A stretch of DNA of 64,000 nt from Stappia sp. BW2 (GTDB taxonomy: Bacteria > Pseudomonadota > Alphaproteobacteria > Rhizobiales > Stappiaceae). The stretch spans positions 310,001-374,000 of the forward strand of contig NZ_VIRG01000036.1 of assembly GCF_008107695.1 (NCBI RefSeq), written 5' to 3'. Positions 57,080-64,000 of the stretch are shown piece by piece. Position numbers and translations under genes: made by a program. Under the pieces are notes generated by a model. That model did no database searches. It was not told the origin of the DNA and was given only the letters and a program-made list of their open reading frames with translations. Positions within the stretch are counted from its first letter, which is position 1. Each line of letters begins with the position of its first letter.

Positions 57080-58777
57080 TTAGTCGTCGGACTGCTGCTT
57101 CAGAGCCGCGCCCAGGATGTCGCCGAGAGACGCACCGCTGTCGGAAGAGCCGTACTGAGCGACAGCTTCCTTCTCTTCTGCGATCTCGAGAGCCTTGATC
57201 GACACGGTGACCCGGCGGGTCTTCTTGTCGAACTGGGTGATGCGGGCATCGAACTTGTCGCCAACGGAATACCGCTCCGGACGCTGTTCTTCGCGGTCGC
57301 GGGACAGGTCGGCGCGACGGATGAAGGCGGTCAGGTCGCTGTCTGCGATCTTGACGTCCAGGCCACCGTCCTTGATTTCGACGACTTCACAGGTCACGAC
57401 GGAGTTCTTGCGCAGTTCGCCAGCTGCACCCGATTCCATCGGATCGCCGGAAAGCTGCTTGATGCCGAGGGAGATACGCTCCTTGTCGACGTCCACATCC
57501 AGAACGACGGCCTTGACCATGTCGCCCTTCTTGAACTCTTCGATGACCTGTTCGCCCGGACGGTTCCAGTCGAGGTCGGACAGGTGGACCATGCCGTCCA
57601 CGTCGCCGTCGAGGCCGATGAACAGGCCGAATTCGGTCTTGTTCTTGACTTCGCCTTCGACTTCGGTGCCGATCGGGAACTGTTCAGCAAATGCATCCCA
57701 CGGGTTCTGCAGGGTCTGCTTGAGGCCCAGGGAGATGCGGCGCTTGACCGGATCGACTTCCAGGATCATCACTTCGACTTCCTGAGAAGTGGAAACGATC
57801 TTGCCCGGATGGACGTTCTTCTTGGTCCAGGACATTTCGGAAACGTGGATCAGGCCTTCGATGCCCGGCTCCAGTTCCACGAATGCACCGTAGTCGGTGA
57901 TGTTGGTCACGCGGCCGGTGAACTTGGCTTCGATCGGGTACTTGGCTTCGATGCCATCCCACGGATCGGTTTCAAGCTGCTTCATGCCGAGGCTGATGCG
58001 GTGCGTTTCCTGGTTGACGCGGATGATCTGCACCTTGACGGTCTGGCCGATGGTGAGAACTTCCGACGGATGGTTGATGCGGCGCCACGCAATGTCGGTG
58101 ACGTGCAGCAGGCCATCGATACCGCCGAGGTCGACGAACGCACCGTAATCGGTGATGTTCTTGACCACACCTTCCACGGTATGACCTTCTTCCAGGCTCT
58201 GGACCAGTTCCGAACGCTGTTCGGCGCGGGTTTCTTCCAGAACGACACGGCGGGACACGACGATGTTGCCGCGGCGCTTGTCCATCTTCAGGATCTGGAA
58301 CGGCTGCGGAGTGTGCATCAGCGGGGTCACGTCGCGAACCGGACGGATATCGACCTGCGAACGCGGCAGGAAGGCAACGGCGCCATCCAGATCGACGGTG
58401 AAGCCACCCTTGACCTGGTTGAAGATCTGGCCGGTGACCTTTTCGTTGGCTTCGAAAGCAACTTCCAGGCGGACCCAGCTTTCTTCGCGGCGAGCTTTTT
58501 CGCGCGACAGAACAGCTTCGCCAAGAGCGTTTTCAACGCGCTCCAGGTAAACCTCGACTTCGTCGCCGACCTTCATTTCGCCGTCACGGCCTTTTGCGCC
58601 GAATTCCTTCAGCGGCACGCGGCCTTCGACCTTCAGACCGACGTCGATGACAGCCAGGTCTTTTTCGATCGCAACGACGGTGCCTTTTACGACGGCACCT
58701 TCATACAGGTCGTTCTGAACGAAAGACTCTTCGAGAAGAGCGGAGAAATCCTCCATGGAGGGATTGTAATCAGACAT
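57080..58777 (-). CDS. rpsA: 30S ribosomal protein S1
   Basis: A 565-residue protein with six S1 (OB-fold) RNA-binding repeats; repeats carry the usual GAFVDL/GAFVEL turns (ITDYGAFVDLGGIDGLLHVTDIAW, ITDYGAFVELEPGIEGLIHVSEMSW). It recruits mRNA to the 30S subunit. Strong codon bias fits high expression. It lies 274 bases downstream of cmk, with a small stem (CCGCTTT/AAAGCGG) in the leader at about 58872-58888. In relatives sppA follows it; here the 13 kb accessory block does. Confidence 0.97.
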   Translation of the reverse strand: MSDYNPSMEDFSALLEESFVQNDLYEGAVVKGTVVAIEKDLAVIDVGLKVEGRVPLKEFGAKGRDGEMKVGDEVEVYLERVENALGEAVLSREKARREESWVRLEVAFEANEKVTGQIFNQVKGGFTVDLDGAVAFLPRSQVDIRPVRDVTPLMHTPQPFQILKMDKRRGNIVVSRRVVLEETRAEQRSELVQSLEEGHTVEGVVKNITDYGAFVDLGGIDGLLHVTDIAWRRINHPSEVLTIGQTVKVQIIRVNQETHRISLGMKQLETDPWDGIEAKYPIEAKFTGRVTNITDYGAFVELEPGIEGLIHVSEMSWTKKNVHPGKIVSTSQEVEVMILEVDPVKRRISLGLKQTLQNPWDAFAEQFPIGTEVEGEVKNKTEFGLFIGLDGDVDGMVHLSDLDWNRPGEQVIEEFKKGDMVKAVVLDVDVDKERISLGIKQLSGDPMESGAAGELRKNSVVTCEVVEIKDGGLDVKIADSDLTAFIRRADLSRDREEQRPERYSVGDKFDARITQFDKKTRRVTVSIKALEIAEEKEAVAQYGSSDSGASLGDILGAALKQQSDD

Positions 58778-59051
58778 ATATGCTCCTGGCGCCTTTAGGC
58801 GCGCCGCCGGCGGGTTGGTGTTGCACTCCGGATCTGTCCTTCTCCCGGGATCGCGGTTTCCGCTGATCCTGCCGCTTTTTTAAAGCGGGCCGGCGGGGCG
58901 AGAGGCGGAAAATCCGGTCTCGTCACAGGTCGCCGCAACGGGCGCCCTGCCGAAATTCTCTGGTCGTTCCATAAAAGAACTGATGGCCTGCGGCCACATG
59001 TGTTCCGGATGCACAAACAGGGGCGCACCGGTGGTGAACCCCTTGTCCTTA

Positions 59052-61354
<2,303 letters not shown>

Positions 61355-61747
61355 GTGGCAAAACCTGAACTTGGCACAAAGCGGCTTTGCCCGAGCTGCG
61401 GCGCCAAATACTACGATCTCAACCGTTCCCCGATCTCCTGCCCCAAATGCGGCACGGTGTTCGAGGCGGTCATGACCTCCCGTGCTGCGAAAGCTGCGAA
61501 GGTCGAAGAGACGCCGGAAGACGATGACGATGAGGAAGACGTCGCTGCTCCGGAAATCGTGACCTTGGAAGAGGCCGATGCGGAAGCAGAAGGCGGCGAC
61601 GATGATGTGCCGGATCTGGAAGATGCGGACGTCGATATCGAGGATGAAGAAAGTAGCGACGACGACGTCTTCATCGACGATGAGGACGAAGACGAAGAAT
61701 CCGTTCCGGGTATCCGCGTCGAAATCGACGAAGATACGGATCGCTAA
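61355..61747 (+). CDS. FYDLN-type acidic zinc-ribbon protein (TIGR02300-like)
   Basis: A 130-residue protein with an N-terminal zinc ribbon (LCPSCGAKYYDLN then ISCPKCGTVF, four cysteines) followed by a tail of some 80 residues in which about half are Asp or Glu. This matches the alphaproteobacterial FYDLN acid family, whose role is unknown. The GTG at 61355 begins AKPELGTKR, the usual family start, with AAGGGTGA upstream; a GTG three codons earlier is possible. It has its own promoter and terminator. Confidence 0.9.
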   Translation: MAKPELGTKRLCPSCGAKYYDLNRSPISCPKCGTVFEAVMTSRAAKAAKVEETPEDDDDEEDVAAPEIVTLEEADAEAEGGDDDVPDLEDADVDIEDEESSDDDVFIDDEDEDEESVPGIRVEIDEDTDR

Positions 61748-61753
61748 GCTATT

Positions 61754-61790
61754 GCCCGGACAGGCTTTTCTGCCCGTCCGGGCTTTTCCA
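61754..61790 (+). terminator. Intrinsic terminator of the FYDLN-family gene
   Basis: GCCCGGAC and GTCCGGGC form an 8-bp stem around a 14-base partly pairing loop, followed by TTTT. Confidence 0.8.
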
Positions 61791-61822
61791 CAAGCGGCGG
61801 AAAAGATCCTGGTATTTTCTGC

Positions 61823-61851
61823 TTGATCTTGTGTGGAGGTGTGACTATAAC
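61823..61851 (+). promoter_or_regulatory. tRNA-Ala promoter
   Basis: TTGATC, a 17-base spacer and TATAAC, ending 48 bases before the tRNA. The spacing and matches are good. Confidence 0.65.
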
Positions 61852-61899
61852 CCGCCTCCATCGACGCCGGACACCCAAGCCGGTGCGCATATGGAACAT

Positions 61900-61975
<76 letters not shown>

Positions 61976-62124
61976 TTCCTCTTTCGGACAGCTCCAGATA
62001 AATCTGCCTTATCCGCCAGAAGCATTGCCTCTGAGCTATTAGCCTATGCTGAACCGGCCTTTCTCTGCGACAGGGGCGAGCAACGGCAGAGCGGGGCGAA
62101 GCTGCCTCGGAACCGTAAGAAACT

Positions 62125-62721
62125 TCATCCGAAAGTCTTGCCCAGCATCCACGTCACCGCGATCACGAGTGCGAGGGCCATCGCACGGTTGAACAAACGC
62201 ATCCGGTTGGGCGTGATTTGAGCGCCGCCCCAGGCCCACATGGCCAGAGATGCCCAACAGATTGCGCCGAAGAGCGCGGCGAACACTGCCAGTCCTGTGA
62301 CGGGGTCGGCCAGCGGCAGCACAAAAGCCGAAAGCGACGAGACCACCGCAAGCCACGCTTTCGGGTTTAACCCCTGAACCAGCACCCCTGACCAGAAGCC
62401 TGGCGTACGGAGGAAGTTCGGGCGGTCTGTTACCCCGTCGTCGCGGAGGAGGCCCACTGCCATCCAGATCAGATAGGTGCTGCCGATCACGATCATCGGA
62501 ACTTGCAAAGCCGTGATCGACTCCGCCCCGCCGAGGAGGCCCGCGCCGCAGGCAAGGAGAATGAAGAGAAAACTCGCAGTGGCGCCAGTGACAAATATCA
62601 GAGCCTGCCCCATCCCATAGCGCGCGCCGGTCATCGCTCCGATGATGTTGACCGGTCCGGGCGTTGCCGATGCAGCGACGGCAAAGCCTGACATGGCCAC
62701 AATTGTTTCCAACGTAGGCAT
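62125..62721 (-). CDS. LysE-family exporter
   Basis: A 198-residue inner-membrane protein with six hydrophobic segments. The LysE-type N-terminal motif SATPGPVNIIGAMTGARYGMGQALIFVTGAT and GLNPKAWLAV are present. It is a different protein from the LysE member in the XdhC operon. Overlapping-strand neighbours DUF2000 and AraC read the same way, with 3 bases to the DUF2000 gene, so they form an operon probably regulated by the AraC protein. Confidence 0.9.
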   Translation of the reverse strand: MPTLETIVAMSGFAVAASATPGPVNIIGAMTGARYGMGQALIFVTGATASFLFILLACGAGLLGGAESITALQVPMIVIGSTYLIWMAVGLLRDDGVTDRPNFLRTPGFWSGVLVQGLNPKAWLAVVSSLSAFVLPLADPVTGLAVFAALFGAICWASLAMWAWGGAQITPNRMRLFNRAMALALVIAVTWMLGKTFG

Positions 62722-62724
62722 GGG

Positions 62725-63126
62725 TCAGCGCAACAGGGGCAGGCGGCCACAAATGCGATCGACCTTCTTTCTGGGTCCTCCAAGCAGGATCGCTTGCGGC
62801 GCATGGTCGGAGATTGGCCTGGACGCGATCCGGGCCGTGTAATCGGCATAGTCCTTCGCCTCGAAAGCGTCGCGCATGTAAGCCAACCGGATCGGTAGGT
62901 CCTCTGCGGCGAAGAACAGCGCAGGCAGATCGTCGGCAGGCGCACCCAGGACCGGAAGCGCTGTGTTGGTGATACCGGGAAGGCAAACGCCGTCGTGGGT
63001 TGGCGTCTCGGCTCCGATGAGGTCCGGGCGAAGATGCCCAAGGCTCATCCCCAGAACAGCGGCGAAATTGGCTTTCACTCCGAGGGGGAGTTCCTGGGAC
63101 AAAATGATAACAGGTTTGAATGACAT
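62725..63126 (-). CDS. DUF2000-family protein
   Basis: A 133-residue protein with the DUF2000 pattern: conserved VIILSQELPLGVKANFAAVLGMSLGHL at the start and GPRKKVDRICGRLPLL at the end. The fold is related to peptidyl-tRNA hydrolase II; function is unknown. It lies between the AraC-type regulator and a LysE exporter, 3 bases from the latter. Confidence 0.82.
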   Translation of the reverse strand: MSFKPVIILSQELPLGVKANFAAVLGMSLGHLRPDLIGAETPTHDGVCLPGITNTALPVLGAPADDLPALFFAAEDLPIRLAYMRDAFEAKDYADYTARIASRPISDHAPQAILLGGPRKKVDRICGRLPLLR

Positions 63127-63193
63127 GAACGCGCTCCTTTCGGAACGCTATTGGCATGGACGGATCCGGGAGCGATTGGACAAAAGTGAACCG

Positions 63194-64000
63194 TCAGTGC
63201 CGTTTCAGCGCGCCGGGTGTCACGCCATAATGGCGGCGAAACTGCCGGATCAAATGGGCCTGATCACAGAACCCCGCTTCGTGGGCAGCCTCAGCGGCAG
63301 GAACGCCATTCAGTAACAACCGTTGCGCATGATCCACACGGGCCTGGACGATCAGGGCGTGCGGCGTCATGCCGGTGGCGCGTCGGACACTTCGGATCAG
63401 ATACGACACGCTGAGATTGGCTTCGGCCGCCAGATCATCAAGGGTCAGAGGCTCGCCGGACTCGACCGCCGCCATCACTCGCGCCCGCACCAGACCGACT
63501 GCCGCAGGTTCGCGGCCGGCGGCACGCAGGTCCGCTCTGCCATAGCGAGTGAACGCGACGGAGAGAACATCGTGAACAGCCTCTTCCACTGCCAGGGTCC
63601 GGTCAGCCGACGCGGGCATGTTCAGAAAACGGGCAAGGCCACCGAGCGCTCGTGCCAGCCGAAGGCCGCGATCCCGGGGAGCGACCTGGTTGAAGCCGCG
63701 CAGCTCTTTCAGGTCGAGGATCGCGCGAACCGCCTGTTCGGACGCATAGAGCATATTGTAACGCACGTGGTTGGTCGCGGCATGCCCGGTATGGGGCTCC
63801 TCGGGATTCATGAGCGAAAGCGACCCCGCAGGAAGCGTCATGCTCTCTCCGCGGCAAATGTAACCGCCGGCACCAGCGGCGATGGCGCCTATGGCAAATC
63901 CTTCGTGCGCGTGCCGGGTGAAGGTCTGCCGACTGAACGAAGCCTCGAAGAGCTGAACCCCGTGATGCCAGTCGAGATGGTGATAGCGATTGCCCTGCAT
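63194..64000 (-). CDS. AraC-family transcriptional regulator
   Basis: A 268-residue regulator: an N-terminal cupin-like sensing domain (HHGVQLFEASFSRQTFTRHAHEGFAIGAI) and two C-terminal helix-turn-helix motifs (LTLDDLAAEANLSVSYLIRSVRRATG; PAAEAAHEAGFCDQAHLIRQFRRHYGVTPG). The first ATG is exactly at the right edge of the window, so the protein could begin a little further upstream. It likely controls the LysE/DUF2000 pair behind it; related AraC-LysE pairs handle amino acid efflux. Confidence 0.9.
   Translation of the reverse strand: MQGNRYHHLDWHHGVQLFEASFSRQTFTRHAHEGFAIGAIAAGAGGYICRGESMTLPAGSLSLMNPEEPHTGHAATNHVRYNMLYASEQAVRAILDLKELRGFNQVAPRDRGLRLARALGGLARFLNMPASADRTLAVEEAVHDVLSVAFTRYGRADLRAAGREPAAVGLVRARVMAAVESGEPLTLDDLAAEANLSVSYLIRSVRRATGMTPHALIVQARVDHAQRLLLNGVPAAEAAHEAGFCDQAHLIRQFRRHYGVTPGALKRH

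Overview
The window reads as a chromosomal segment of a GC-rich alphaproteobacterium. Gene order and protein types point to the Hyphomicrobiales (Rhizobiales), quite possibly a marine Stappiaceae-like lineage; genus cannot be fixed from the sequence alone. The pointers are an F1-only atpHAGDC operon, pckA divergent from chvI-chvG, a short HPr kinase with an EIIA(Man)/HPr pair, ahcY-divL-tsaE/amgK-murU-addB-addA-trxA in a row, and an aroA-cmk-rpsA block.

Layout. 0-4.7 kb: end of a GNAT acetyltransferase, xerC, a small transaldolase and priA. 5.1-10.1 kb: the F1 ATP synthase operon with a terminator-like hairpin between atpD and atpC. 10.2-13.6 kb: a large GAF/PAS/GGDEF diguanylate cyclase with a duplicated PAS module. 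14-17.8 kb: an orphan GcrA-like mini-protein and a molybdenum-hydroxylase maturation operon in which XdhC is split into two genes around a LysE-type exporter, followed by a molybdopterin-binding/MocA fusion. 18-24 kb: pckA, then the ChvI/ChvG two-component system, HPr kinase, EIIA(Man) and HPr. 24-27 kb: a cyclopropane-fatty-acid synthase and ahcY, with a perfect 22-bp palindrome in front of ahcY. 27-40 kb: divL (tyrosine at the histidine phospho-acceptor position), a TsaE-AmgK fusion, murU, addB, addA, trxA and grpE. 40-43.9 kb: a TRIC/YadS membrane protein, a 30-residue membrane peptide, an ornithine-cyclodeaminase-like protein, lapA, ihfB and sppA.

43.9-57 kb looks like accessory DNA. sppA-ihfB-lapA on one side and aroA-cmk-rpsA on the other lie in the same orientation and in the order expected of one contiguous block in relatives. 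The 13 kb between them holds an FKBP isomerase, an operon for uptake and deamination of a probable purine-like compound (ABC importer, 8-oxoguanine-deaminase-like hydrolase, isopenicillin-N-synthase-like oxygenase, with a divergent nucleoside deaminase), a MarR regulator with a divergent flavin monooxygenase, and an unassigned cluster. That cluster comprises a CI-like HTH regulator, two paralogous ~225-residue proteins of no recognised family, a secreted cysteine-containing 135-residue protein and an 84-residue protein. It is the best candidate here for an undescribed system.

57-64 kb: rpsA, cmk, class-II-like aroA, an FYDLN-type acidic zinc-ribbon protein, tRNA-Ala(GGC), then a LysE exporter, a DUF2000-like protein and an AraC regulator that runs to the right edge.
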